Assembly (NCBI RefSeq): GCF_016889705.1
Contig: NZ_CP069526.1
Span: 7,079,001-7,143,000, forward strand
Direction: 5' to 3'
From: Amycolatopsis sp. FDAARGOS 1241
GTDB lineage: Bacteria; Actinomycetota; Actinomycetes; Mycobacteriales; Pseudonocardiaceae
DNA: 64,000 bases
Shown here: one piece after another, positions 28,716 to 37,182 of the stretch
Position numbering within the stretch: position 1 is the stretch's first letter
Layout of the letters: each line of letters opens with the position of its first letter
The notes under the pieces: model-generated
What the model saw: only the letters and a program-made list of their open reading frames with translations
What the model was told of the DNA's origin: nothing
The model's database searches: none
Program-made: the position numbers and the translations under genes

Positions 28716-29575
28716 GTGCGCTCACTCCCCCGGTGTTCGTCCCAGGCCCAGGTCAGCGTGCGCCGGGCGAGCACGGCCAGGGCGTGTCTGCGGTAGTCCG
28801 CGCTGCCGCGGACGTCGTCGATCGGTGCCGCGGCCGCCGCGACGAGCTCACCGAAGCGCTGCTTCAGCGAGTCGGCCAGCGGCGCGGGTTCGGCCCACGG
28901 CAGCTCGGCGGTGAGGAACTCCTCGGCTTCACGGGCCCGGCGTGGCGTCGGCGCGGCCGAGCCGATGGCGGCGCCCGCCGCCCTCCGGTGCGAGTGCAGC
29001 GTCAGGGCGACGGAGCAGACTGCGATCACCATCGCGTTGCGCGTGCCGACCTTCGCGAACTGCTGCGGCCCGGCGTTCGCCGGCAGGTGGACGGCGGTGA
29101 TCAGCTCGTCGGGCTCCAGCGCGTGGCGCTTCACGCCGAGGTAGAACTCCTCCGCCGGCACCAGCCGGATCCCCCGGACGGACGCGATTTCCACGCACGC
29201 GCCGAGCGACAGCAGCACCGGGTGCGTGTCGCCGGCGGGTGACGCGGCGCCGAGGTTGCCGCCGACCGTTCCGCGGTTGCGGATTTGCGGCGAGCCGACG
29301 GTGCGCGACGCCATCGCCAGCCCCGGCAGGGTTTCACCCAGCTCGGTGATCACCCGGGAATAAGACACGGTGGCGCCCAGCCGGACGGTGCCGTCCGAAG
29401 TGGACCAGCGCGCCAGCTCGGGGACCCCGGTGAGGTCGAGCAGCGCGGCCGGGCGCCGGTGGTCGAAGTTGAGCTCCACCATCACATCGGTGCCACCGGC
29501 GATCGGGACCGCGCCGGGGCGTTCGGCCTTCACGGCCAGTGCCTCGGCGAGGCTCGCGGGTCGCAGGAAATCCAC
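28706..29575 (-). CDS. xanthine dehydrogenase, FAD-binding subunit
   Basis: 289 residues of the CO dehydrogenase/xanthine dehydrogenase flavoprotein family. FAD contacts are seen in VPIAGGTDVMVELN (near residue 32) and VGSPQIRNRGTVGGNLGAAS (near 100), and the C-terminal DVRGSADYRRHALAVLARR is typical. GTG at 29575 was chosen because VDFLRPASLAEALAV is the family N-terminus; an earlier start would add an Arg-rich leader. First gene of the xdh-deaminase operon, divergent from pucR. Confidence 0.92.
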   Translation of the reverse strand: MDFLRPASLAEALAVKAERPGAVPIAGGTDVMVELNFDHRRPAALLDLTGVPELARWSTSDGTVRLGATVSYSRVITELGETLPGLAMASRTVGSPQIRNRGTVGGNLGAASPAGDTHPVLLSLGACVEIASVRGIRLVPAEEFYLGVKRHALEPDELITAVHLPANAGPQQFAKVGTRNAMVIAVCSVALTLHSHRRAAGAAIGSAAPTPRRAREAEEFLTAELPWAEPAPLADSLKQRFGELVAAAAAPIDDVRGSADYRRHALAVLARRTLTWAWDEHRGSERTCA

Positions 29576-29700
29576 GCTCGGGCTCCTCTTCTCGGGCGGA
29601 TGCCCCAGTACACGCCGACTGCGCCCCCGCGGGCAACGGTCCCTCGCCATGAAAGCCACGCCAGCGGAAGACCACCCGTTTGTGCTTTCCTACAAGCCTG

Positions 29701-31095
29701 ATGACGACCGTGAAAACTCTGCTGGGCCTGCCCGGCCTACGCCCGCACCCGAGCACGCGCGAGGAGCTGCTCGAGCGTCCGGTCACGCGGATCTACGTGA
29801 CCGAGCTGCCCGATCCGGGCCGCTACCTGACGGCGGGCGAGCTCGTGCTGTCCGGGCTGCTGTGGTGGCGCGCGCCGGGCGACGCGGAGCCGTTCGTGGC
29901 GGCACTGGCCACGGGCGGGGCGGCCGCGCTCGCCGCTTCGGGCGCCGACGCCGGCGGGATCCCCGAGGACCTGGTCGACGCCTGCGCCCGGCACGGGGTC
30001 GCGTTGCTGGAGGTGCCGCCCGACCTGTCGTTCGCCGTGGTCACGGAGCGGGTGGTCCTCGCTCTGGCCGCGGCGGCGGACGGGGCGCGCAAACGCTTGC
30101 TGACGGCCGCTGCGGAGGACGCCCCGCTGGCCGACCTCCTGGCGCGCGCGGTCGACGAACTCGGCGCCGCGTGCTGGGTGGTCTCGGGAGTGCCGCGCGT
30201 CGTGGCCGGGACAGCTCCGCTGCCGGTGGCGGCCGCGGAGCCCGTGCGGCAGTTCGCCGCCGCGCGGTCCCGGCCGACCGCGGCGGGGGGGCTGACGGTG
30301 CTGCCGGTCGAGGGCCGCCACTCGGTGCCGTGGCTGCTCGCCGTGGACGGTCCGCTCAGCGCCGCGCAGACGGAGCTGGCCGAAGAGCTGGCCGGGCTGG
30401 TGGGCCTGGCGCGCGCCCGGGCCCGGCCGGTGCCGGCGCCGCTCGGCGGAGCCGTCCGCGCGGTCGCTCTGCGCACTCCCGACACCGACGAGGCCGAGGA
30501 CGTGCTGACCGAATTCCTCGCCACCACGGGCAAACCGGTCACGCCGACGGCGAACCGGGACCCGTCGGTGGCGCTGGCCCTGGTCGCCGACGACGGTTCG
30601 TGGCCGGATGGGTGGGCGGACCAGGCCGTGGCAGCGTTGTCCACAGTGGAGCCGTTGCTGCGGGCGACGCGGATCCTCGCCGGGGTCAGCGATGCCGTGC
30701 CCGCGGCGGAATCGCGGGGAGCGTTCGAAGTGGCCCGGCACGCGTTGTCGCTCGCCGCGGACCGGGACGGCGGTGTGGTGGTCGTGCCGGCCGCCGAGGT
30801 CGGCGTGCACCAATTGCTGCTCGCCGGGACGTCCACCGACCTGCGGGCCGCGTTGCGCGGCCGGCTGCTCGGTCCGCTGCTCGACTACGACGCCGAGCAG
30901 CACTCGGATCTCGTGCACACCGTCCGCGTGTTCCTGGAGTGCTCCGGCTCGCCCACGCGCGCGGCGAAAGCGTTGCACATCCACGTGAACACGCTGCGCT
31001 ACCGCATCGGGCGGGCCGCCGAGCTGCTGGGAGTGGACCTGGCGGACTTCGAGGCGCAGGTGGACGTGTACCTGGCGCTGGTCTCCGATCCGTGA
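29701..31095 (+). CDS. PucR-family purine catabolism regulator
   Basis: 464 residues. The N-terminal PucR domain has LERPVTRIYVTELPDPGRYL and TAGELVLSGLLWW, then a GGDEF-like/effector middle and a C-terminal HTH of the PucR type (FLECSGSPTRAAKALHIHVN then TLRYRIGRAAELLG). Members activate purine-degradation genes in response to ureide or purine ligands. It is divergently placed 125 bp from the xdh operon, its most likely target. ATG 29701 was chosen over an earlier one because MTTVKTLLGLPGL is the family start. Confidence 0.9.
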   Translation: MTTVKTLLGLPGLRPHPSTREELLERPVTRIYVTELPDPGRYLTAGELVLSGLLWWRAPGDAEPFVAALATGGAAALAASGADAGGIPEDLVDACARHGVALLEVPPDLSFAVVTERVVLALAAAADGARKRLLTAAAEDAPLADLLARAVDELGAACWVVSGVPRVVAGTAPLPVAAAEPVRQFAAARSRPTAAGGLTVLPVEGRHSVPWLLAVDGPLSAAQTELAEELAGLVGLARARARPVPAPLGGAVRAVALRTPDTDEAEDVLTEFLATTGKPVTPTANRDPSVALALVADDGSWPDGWADQAVAALSTVEPLLRATRILAGVSDAVPAAESRGAFEVARHALSLAADRDGGVVVVPAAEVGVHQLLLAGTSTDLRAALRGRLLGPLLDYDAEQHSDLVHTVRVFLECSGSPTRAAKALHIHVNTLRYRIGRAAELLGVDLADFEAQVDVYLALVSDP

Positions 31096-31124
31096 CGCGC
31101 CGGGCGGGCCGCCCGGCGCGTCAC
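31092..31124. terminator. bidirectional terminator between pucR and htpG
   Basis: A perfect 16-bp inverted repeat with a single-base spacer: GTGACGCGCCGGGCGG (31092-31107) and its complement (31109-31124). It begins inside the pucR stop codon and ends before the htpG stop, and would serve both convergent genes. Confidence 0.8.
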
Positions 31125-31129
31125 ACAGC

Positions 31130-32986
31130 TCAGAGCGCCTTCGCGGCCCGGTCGGCGACCAGCTTGAGGAACCGGCCCGGATCGGTCAGCTCGCCGCCCT
31201 CGGCCAGCAGGGCCATGCCGTGCAGCAGCTCCGCGGTTTCGGCGAGCGAGGTGTCCGCCGGATTCTCGGCGAACGCCTTGCGCAGGCCCTCGACGAGCGG
31301 GTGCTGCGGGTTGAGCTCCAGCACGCGCTTGATCTGCGGCAGCTCCTGGCCCATGGCCCGGTACATCTTCTCGAGCGTCGGCGTCATGTCACCCGAGTCG
31401 CCGACGATGCACGAGGGCGAGGTCGTCAGGCGCGAGGAGAGGCGGACCTCCTTGACGGTGTCCTCCAGCGTCGCGGACATCCACGTGAGCAGGTCGGCGT
31501 ACTCGGACTTCTGCTCGTCGGTGGTCTCGTCGCCGAGGTCGACCTCGCCCTTGGCCACGGACTGGAAGGTCTTGCCGTCGAACCCGCTCACCGCGTCGAC
31601 CCACATCTCGTCGACCGGATCGGTGAGGATCAGAACCTCGTAACCCTTGGCGCGGAACGCTTCCAGGTGCGGCGAGTGCTCGATCGTCGTGCGCGATTCG
31701 CCGGTGAGGTAGTAGATGTGCTCCTGGCCGTCCTTCATGCGGCCGACGTAGTCGCGCAGGGACGTCGGCTTCTCGGCGTGGTTCGTGGACGCGAACGACG
31801 AGATCTCGAGGATCTGCTCGCGGTTCTCCGGGTCGTCGAGCAGGCCCTCCTTGACGGCGCGGCCGAACTCGCGCCAGAACGTGGCGTACTTGTCGGCGTC
31901 CATCGCTTTGATCGTGGCCAGGACCTTCTTCTCCAGGCGGCGCCGGATGGCCCGGATCTGGCGGTCCTGCTGCAGGATCTCCCGCGACACGTTGAGCGAG
32001 AGGTCCTGCGCGTCGACGACGCCCTTGATGAACCGCAGGTAGTTCGGCATCAGCGCTTCGCAGTCGTCCATGATGAAGACGCGCTTGACGTACAGCTGCA
32101 CGCCACGCTTCGCATCGCGCATGAACAGGTCCATCGGCGCGTGCGACGGGATGAACAGGAGCGCCTGGTACTCGAACGTGCCCTCCGCCTGCATGCGGAC
32201 GGTTTCGAGCGCGTCGTTCCAGTCGTGGCTGAGGTGCTTGTAGAACTCCTGGTACTCCTCGTCGGAGACCTCAGAGGTGGGGCGGGCCCACAGCGCTTTC
32301 TGCGAGTTGACGGTCTCCTGCTCGCCGTCGGCGCCGGCCATGCGGACGGGCCAGGTGATGAAGTCGGAGTACTTCTTGACGATCTCGCGGACCTTCCACT
32401 CCGACGCGTAGTCGAAGAGGTTGTCCTCGTCGTCGGCCGGCTTGAGGTGCAGCGTGACGGCCGTGCCCTGCGGCGCGTCGGCGACCGGCTCGATCGTGTA
32501 GGTGCCCTCGCCCTCGGACTCCCAGCGCACGCCCTCTTCGGTACCGGCCTTGCGGGTGATCAACGTGACCTTGTCGGCGACCATGAAGCTCGAGTAGAAG
32601 CCCACGCCGAACTGCCCGATGAGGTCCTGGCCCTCCTGGGATTCCTTCATCTTGCGCAGGAACTCGGCGGTCCCGGACTTCGCGATGGTGCCGATGAGGT
32701 TCACCACGTCGTCCCGGCTCATCCCGATGCCGTTGTCGGTGACCGTGATCGTGCGCGCGTCCTTGTCGATCGCGATCTCGACGTGGAGGTCGGAGGTATC
32801 GGCCTCCAGATCCTTGTCCCGGTAGGTCTCCAGGCGCAGTTTGTCGAGCGCGTCGGAGGCGTTGGAGACCAGCTCGCGCAGGAAGATGTCCTTGTTCGAG
32901 TAGATCGAGTGGATCATCAGCTGCAGCAGCTGGCGCGCCTCGGACTGGAACTCCAGCGTTTCGACCGGTGCCGTTTCTTGAGCCAT
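31130..32986 (-). CDS. htpG: molecular chaperone HtpG (Hsp90)
   Basis: 618 residues. The N-terminal GHKL ATPase has [16 protein letters not shown] (catalytic Glu/Asn), [14 protein letters not shown] and [17 protein letters not shown]. The middle domain shows [15 protein letters not shown] and the client/ATP Arg region [10 protein letters not shown]. The C-terminal dimerisation domain ends [19 protein letters not shown] 32986 follows a region without a good in-frame alternative. It lies inside the purine island but has no evident functional link with it. A G-rich stretch and repeats lie upstream. Confidence 0.96.
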
Positions 32987-33040
32987 GGTGTCGCGTTTCC
33001 TTCCCACCCCACACCAGAAAAGACGGCGGCGAGTTTACCT

Positions 33041-33120
33041 GGGTCGGATTGGGAGGGTGTGGGGCGTGGTCGGGGGTGGTCGGGCTGGGGTGGGGGTGTG
33101 GTGGGGATGCGGGTCCCGGG
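33041..33120 (+). repeat. G-run region upstream of htpG (quadruplex-type pattern)
   Basis: GGGTCGGATTGGGAGGGTGT followed by GGGG fits G3-N7-G3-N1-G3-N3-G4 at 33041-33064, and more GGGG runs continue to 33120. The G-rich strand is the template for the htpG 5' region, so the leader RNA would be C-rich. A function is not shown. Confidence 0.5.
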
Positions 33121-33180
33121 GCGTGTTGCGAGGCGTTGTGGGGTGATGCGGGCCCTCGCGGGGCGTGTTGCGGTGCGTAT
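33108..33180 (+). repeat. two imperfect direct repeats of about 38 bp
   Basis: GATGCGGGTCCCGGGGCGTG and GATGCGGGCCCTCGCGGGGC each lead to a GGGCGTGTTGCG core about 38 bp apart. Part of the non-coding 32987-33525 region; no gene is supported there. Confidence 0.5.
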
Positions 33181-33205
33181 GCACCCCGAAGCGCGAGTGT
33201 GACTA

Positions 33206-33263
33206 CGGCCGCTGACCCCGTGTCAAGACGGGAAAGCGTGCCTTGACACGGGGTCGGCGGCCG
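33206..33263. repeat. long perfect-type hairpin, intergenic repeat element
   Basis: The 22-bp arms 33206-33227 and 33242-33263 match at all but one base (core GACCCCGTGTCAAG / CTTGACACGGGGTC) around a 14-base loop. The size and the single compensating-type difference suggest a mobile palindromic repeat or a structured RNA rather than a simple terminator, since both flanking genes are transcribed leftward. Confidence 0.65.
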
Positions 33264-33278
33264 TGTGGAAGCTTCGGA

Positions 33279-33525
33279 TCGAGGTGCCGGGCAGGGGCTG
33301 GGCGCAGGACGCGTTGGGTTGTCGGCCGGCGGTGGCGTAGGTGGGGTGCGTCGCCGCTCGAGGTGCTGGGCAGGGACTGGGTGCACCGTCGGTGCGTAGA
33401 TCTGTTGCGCTGCGCGGGTGGGAGTCCGTCGCCTATCGAGGTGGCGGGCAGGGCCGGGCACATTCTCCGTGGGTGGTTGGCGGCGGCTTCGTATGCGTGG
33501 TGCGTCGCCTTCGGTGGGTGGTGGG
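33279..33525. repeat. three degenerate tandem units of 78-79 bp
   Basis: Units begin TCGAGGTGCCGGGCAGGGGC (33279), TCGAGGTGCTGGGCAGGGAC (33358) and TCGAGGTGGCGGGCAGGGCC (33436), each with a CGTCGCC-type block near its end. The third unit ends at the stop codon of the DUF6986 gene, so the array lies directly in its 3' flank. Spacing and lack of an even spacer/repeat split argue against CRISPR. Confidence 0.65.
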
Positions 33526-34722
33526 TCAGGCCGTGCGGCGGGCGTAGCGCTCCAGCGTCGCTGCGGCGAAGGGGAGTTCGGAGGTTTCCAGGGCGCCGCA
33601 GTGGTAGCCGCCGAGGAGGTAGCGGGCGAGGGCCTCGGCGGTGGCCGGTTCGTCGAGGACGCCGGAGGACGTCTGGGACCCATAGTCGCGCAGGCGGGCG
33701 GCGGCCGTGGGGAAGCCTTCGCGGTAGAAGGCGTACGTGGCGGCGAAGCGGGTGGGCAGCTGGTGCGGGTGCAGGTCCCAGCCTTGGTAGAAGCCGTTCT
33801 CCAGCGAGCGCCGCACGAGGCGCAGGTGTTCGGCCCAGGCGCCGGGCAGGTCGTCGCCCACGGGGAGGCGGTTGGTGGAGCCGTCGGAGAGGCGGACGCC
33901 CGTGCCGGCGGCTGCGGCCTGCATGAGGTGCTTGGCGAAGTCGGCGGCGGGGTGGTCCATGCTCTGGTACGGGGCGCTGATGCCGAGGCCCGCGCTGTAG
34001 TCGTACGTGCCGTAGTGCAAGCCCGAACAACGGCCCTGCGCGGCCTGGATGATGCGGGCGACCGCGATGGTGCCGTCGGCGGCCAGGATGGACTGCGCCG
34101 TTTCGATCTGGACCTCGAAGCGCAGCACGCCCTCGGCGAGTCCGTAGGCGACCTCGAGCTGGGCCAGCACATCGGCCGCCACCGAGACCTGGTCGACGGC
34201 GGTCACCTTCGGCAGGGTCACCACGAAACCCTCCGGCAGCGGGCCGTTCTCCAGCAGACCCGAGAGGAACAGGTCCAGCGTCCGGATTCCCCGACGGCGC
34301 GTGGCGGCTTCGAAGCTCTTGAACCGGATCCCCACGAACGGGGTCCCGCCTGTGGTCGCCAGCACGCGCCCGGCGTCGAGCGCCGCCGCGTCCTCCTCCG
34401 CGTCGCCCGGATCGCCGTAGCCGTCTTCGAAGTCGATGCGCAGGTCTTCGATGGGCTCGGTCAGCAGTTTCGCGTGCACGCGCTCGGCGACATCCGGGGA
34501 AAGACCGAGCAGGTCGCCGCGTTCGACGAACACACGCATGGCCTGCTTGCCCCAGTCGGCGACGAGGCGCGTGCGGTACTGGGACGCCGGCACGTACACG
34601 GTGTGCACGGGCCGGCGGCCCGGCGGCTCACCGGGGTAGGTCGCCGCGACGCGCGCGTCGGTCTCGGCGAGGCGCGCGTCGGCGGCGGTGTAGACGTCCT
34701 CGGTGAGCCGGCCGTCTCCCAT
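33526..34722 (-). CDS. DUF6986 protein, HpcH/HpaI aldolase-like fold
   Basis: 398 residues. The acidic LRIDFEDGYGDPGDAEED (about 95-110) resembles the DFED block of malate synthase; PFVGIRFKSFE follows, FEVQIETAQSIL (about 203-213) supplies a metal-binding Glu, and GLHYGTYDYSAGLGI (about 234-248) an Asp. These are the landmarks of the citrate-lyase-beta/HpcH superfamily that cleaves or forms C-C bonds next to a carboxylate. The family has no established reaction that I know of. Its start codon shares a base with the malate synthase stop, so they are co-expressed. A role on glyoxylate, ureidoglycolate or malate is inferred. Confidence 0.82.
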   Translation of the reverse strand: MGDGRLTEDVYTAADARLAETDARVAATYPGEPPGRRPVHTVYVPASQYRTRLVADWGKQAMRVFVERGDLLGLSPDVAERVHAKLLTEPIEDLRIDFEDGYGDPGDAEEDAAALDAGRVLATTGGTPFVGIRFKSFEAATRRRGIRTLDLFLSGLLENGPLPEGFVVTLPKVTAVDQVSVAADVLAQLEVAYGLAEGVLRFEVQIETAQSILAADGTIAVARIIQAAQGRCSGLHYGTYDYSAGLGISAPYQSMDHPAADFAKHLMQAAAAGTGVRLSDGSTNRLPVGDDLPGAWAEHLRLVRRSLENGFYQGWDLHPHQLPTRFAATYAFYREGFPTAAARLRDYGSQTSSGVLDEPATAEALARYLLGGYHCGALETSELPFAAATLERYARRTA

Positions 34723-36296
34723 TACTTGATGTGCTCGTAGGCCGGGAGCGTGAGGAAGTCCGGGAAGTCGTCGGCCAGCGCGACCTGCTCGAACAGCTCG
34801 GCGGCCAGCGCCAGCTGCTCCTCGGAGACCTCGGCGGACAGCTCGGTGCGGACGTCGGCCAGCACGCCGCGCACGAGTTCCGCGGTCACGGTCTCACCGT
34901 TGTCCAGCACCGTGCCGTTCTTGACCCACTGCCACACCTGCGACCGGGAGATCTCGGCCGTGGCCGCGTCCTCCATGAGGTTGTGGATCGCCGCCGCGCC
35001 GTTGCCGCCCAGCCACGACGCGAGGTAGCGCACGCCGACGTCGACCGCGGCGCGCAGACCGGCCGCGGTGGCGCTGCCGGGGGTCGCCGCGACGTCGAGC
35101 AGCTGGTCGGCGGTCACGCTGACCTCGTCCCGGGTGCGCTCGAGCTGGTTCGGCTTGTCGCCGAGGACCTTGTCGAACTCCTCCTTGCACAGCTCGACCA
35201 TGCCGGGGTGCGCCACCCAGGAGCCGTCGAAGCCGTCGCCGGCCTCGCGCGCCTTGTCGGCGTGCACCTTCTCGAAGGCGCCCTCGTTGACCTTCGGGTC
35301 CTTGCTCGGGATGAACGCCGCCATGCCGCCGATCGCGAACGCCCCGCGCTTGTGACACGTACGCACGAGCAGCTCGGTGTACGCGCGCATGAACGGCGCC
35401 GTCATCGTCACCGAGTTGCGGTCCGGCAGCACGAACTTCTCGCCGGCGTCGCGGAAGTACTTGATCACGCTGAACAGGTAGTCCCAGCGGCCCGCGTTGA
35501 GCCCCGACGCGTGCTCGCGCAGCTCGTAGAGGATCTCCTCCATCTCGAACGCGGCCGGGATCGTCTCGATCAGCACGGTCGCGCGGACGGTGCCGTGCTC
35601 GATGCCCAGCTCCTTCTCGGCGTGGGTGAACACGTCGTTCCACAGCCGCGCCTCGAGGTGGCTCTCCATCTTGGGCAGGTAGAAGTACGGGCCCGTGTCG
35701 CCGGCCAGCAGCGCGCGGACGTTGTGGAAGAAGTACAGGCCGAAATCGACCAGCGCGCCGACGCCCTTGCGCCCGCCGAACGTGAGGTTGCGCTCGTCGA
35801 GGTGCCAGCCGCGCGGGCGGACCACGATGGTGGCGTGCTCGACGTCGTCCCTCAGCGCGTAGCTCTTGCCACCGCTCTCCAGCGTGATGTCGCCGCGCAC
35901 GGCGTCGCGCAGGTTGACCTGGCCGCCGACGACGTTGGCCCAGTGGGGCGTGTTGGCGTCCTCGAAATCGGCGAGCCAAACCTTGGCGCCGGAGTTGAGG
36001 GCATTGATGGTCATCTTGCGGTCGGTGGGGCCGGTGATCTCCACGCGGCGGTCACGCAGGGCGGGAGGCGCCACGGCGACCTGCCACTCTCCCTCGCGGA
36101 TCTCCTTGGTCTCCGGCAGGAAGTCGAGCCGGCCGGTCGTGCGGGCCTCTTCGCGGCGCTTGCCGCGGGCCACGAGCAGCTCGTCCCGGCGCGCCGCGAA
36201 GGCGTCGTGGAGGCCCGCCAGGAAGGCGAGGGCTTCCGGCGTCAGGATCTCGTCGCCGCGGTCTACCGAGCCGCCGAGCACCTGGACTTCAGACAT
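34722..36296 (-). CDS. aceB: malate synthase A
   Basis: 524 residues; condenses glyoxylate with acetyl-CoA to give malate. Seen are KVWLADFEDANTPHWANVVG (around residue 96), the catalytic and metal-binding Glu in VLIETIPAAFEMEEILYEL, RWDYLFSVIKYFRDAG, and the C-terminal catalytic Asp region WLGGNGAAAIHNLMEDAATA (with MEDAATAEISR). ATG 36296 was selected because MSEVQVLGG is the first start after a well-formed promoter. In this island its glyoxylate comes from ureidoglycolate. No isocitrate lyase gene is nearby, which supports a purine rather than acetate role. Confidence 0.95.
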   Translation of the reverse strand: MSEVQVLGGSVDRGDEILTPEALAFLAGLHDAFAARRDELLVARGKRREEARTTGRLDFLPETKEIREGEWQVAVAPPALRDRRVEITGPTDRKMTINALNSGAKVWLADFEDANTPHWANVVGGQVNLRDAVRGDITLESGGKSYALRDDVEHATIVVRPRGWHLDERNLTFGGRKGVGALVDFGLYFFHNVRALLAGDTGPYFYLPKMESHLEARLWNDVFTHAEKELGIEHGTVRATVLIETIPAAFEMEEILYELREHASGLNAGRWDYLFSVIKYFRDAGEKFVLPDRNSVTMTAPFMRAYTELLVRTCHKRGAFAIGGMAAFIPSKDPKVNEGAFEKVHADKAREAGDGFDGSWVAHPGMVELCKEEFDKVLGDKPNQLERTRDEVSVTADQLLDVAATPGSATAAGLRAAVDVGVRYLASWLGGNGAAAIHNLMEDAATAEISRSQVWQWVKNGTVLDNGETVTAELVRGVLADVRTELSAEVSEEQLALAAELFEQVALADDFPDFLTLPAYEHIK

Positions 36297-36351
36297 GCGA
36301 AACACCCCGAGTCGTTCTTTGGATAACGTCCCTACGGTTTTTACCTGACGG

Positions 36352-36380
36352 ACTATAGTTTCTGCATGGCGGAAGCTCAA
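36352..36380 (-). promoter_or_regulatory. aceB promoter with an operator in its spacer
   Basis: On the minus strand TTGAGC (36380-36375), 17 bases, TATAGT (36357-36352). The spacer is almost exactly the inverted repeat TTCCGCCATGCAGAAA (36374-36359), six of eight arm positions matched. A repressor there would block polymerase directly; the divergent iclR gene 44 bp away is the obvious candidate. Confidence 0.68.
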
Positions 36381-36417
36381 ACGCCTGCGTCAAGAGGACC
36401 CGTGAGGAGGACCACCG

Positions 36418-37182
36418 GTGGCGGCTGAGAAGAGCGGACGGGACGGCGGCGTCCAGTCCTTGCAGCGAGCGTTCGAGCTGCTGGAGCACCTCGCGGACAC
36501 CGGCGGGGAGGCCAGCCTGTCGGAGCTCGCGGCCTTGTCCGGCCTCCCGATGCCGACGATTCACCGGCTGATCCGCACGCTCGTGGACCTGGGGTACGTG
36601 CGGCAGAACACCAACCGCCGCTACGCGCTCGGCGCGCGGCTGATCCGGCTCGGCGAGAACGCGAGCATGCAGTTCGGCGCGTGGGCGCGCCCGCTGCTCG
36701 TCGAGCTCGTCGAGGAGGTCGGTGAGACGGCCAACCTCGCCGTGCTGGAGCGCGACGAAGTCGTGTACGTGGCACAGGTGCCCTCGAAGCATTCGATGCG
36801 CATGTTCACCGAGGTCGGCCGGCGGTTGCTGCCCCACGGCACCGGCGTCGGCAAGGCGATGCTCGCGCAGCTGCCGCCCGACGAGGTCGCCGGGCTGCTC
36901 GGGCGCACCGGCATGCCCGCCTACACCGAGCACACCTTCACCGACCCGGCTGCGCTCGCGAGTGAGCTCGTGCGCATCTCGGAGCAGGGGTACGCGCTGG
37001 ACGAGGCCGAGCAGGAGCTGGGCGTGCGTTGCATCGCCGTCGCGGTGCCCGGCATGCCGGTGCCCGCGGCGGTGTCGGTGTCCGGCCCGTCGGGGCGGCT
37101 GACCGCGGACGCGGTGGCGACCATCGCGCCCGTCGTGCAGAAGATCGCCGACCGGCTTTCGCACCAGCTGCCCGTCACGTGA
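36418..37182 (+). CDS. IclR-family regulator of glyoxylate/allantoin use
   Basis: 254 residues. The winged helix QSLQRAFELLEHLADTG, SLSELAALSGLPMPTIHRLI is followed by the IclR ligand domain with VAQVPSKHSMRMFTEVGRRL, LPHGTGVGKAMLAQLP and EQGYALDEAEQELGVRCIAV. Divergent from aceB, 121 bp apart, which suits an AllR/IclR-type repressor responding to glyoxylate or allantoin. GTG at 36418 is preceded by GAGGAGGACC. Its stop overlaps the convergent GNAT gene. Confidence 0.88.
   Translation: MAAEKSGRDGGVQSLQRAFELLEHLADTGGEASLSELAALSGLPMPTIHRLIRTLVDLGYVRQNTNRRYALGARLIRLGENASMQFGAWARPLLVELVEEVGETANLAVLERDEVVYVAQVPSKHSMRMFTEVGRRLLPHGTGVGKAMLAQLPPDEVAGLLGRTGMPAYTEHTFTDPAALASELVRISEQGYALDEAEQELGVRCIAVAVPGMPVPAAVSVSGPSGRLTADAVATIAPVVQKIADRLSHQLPVT

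Noticed and set aside
33279..33525. CRISPR array
   Set aside because: The three units are degenerate over their whole length and have no constant repeat with variable spacers; no cas gene is near.
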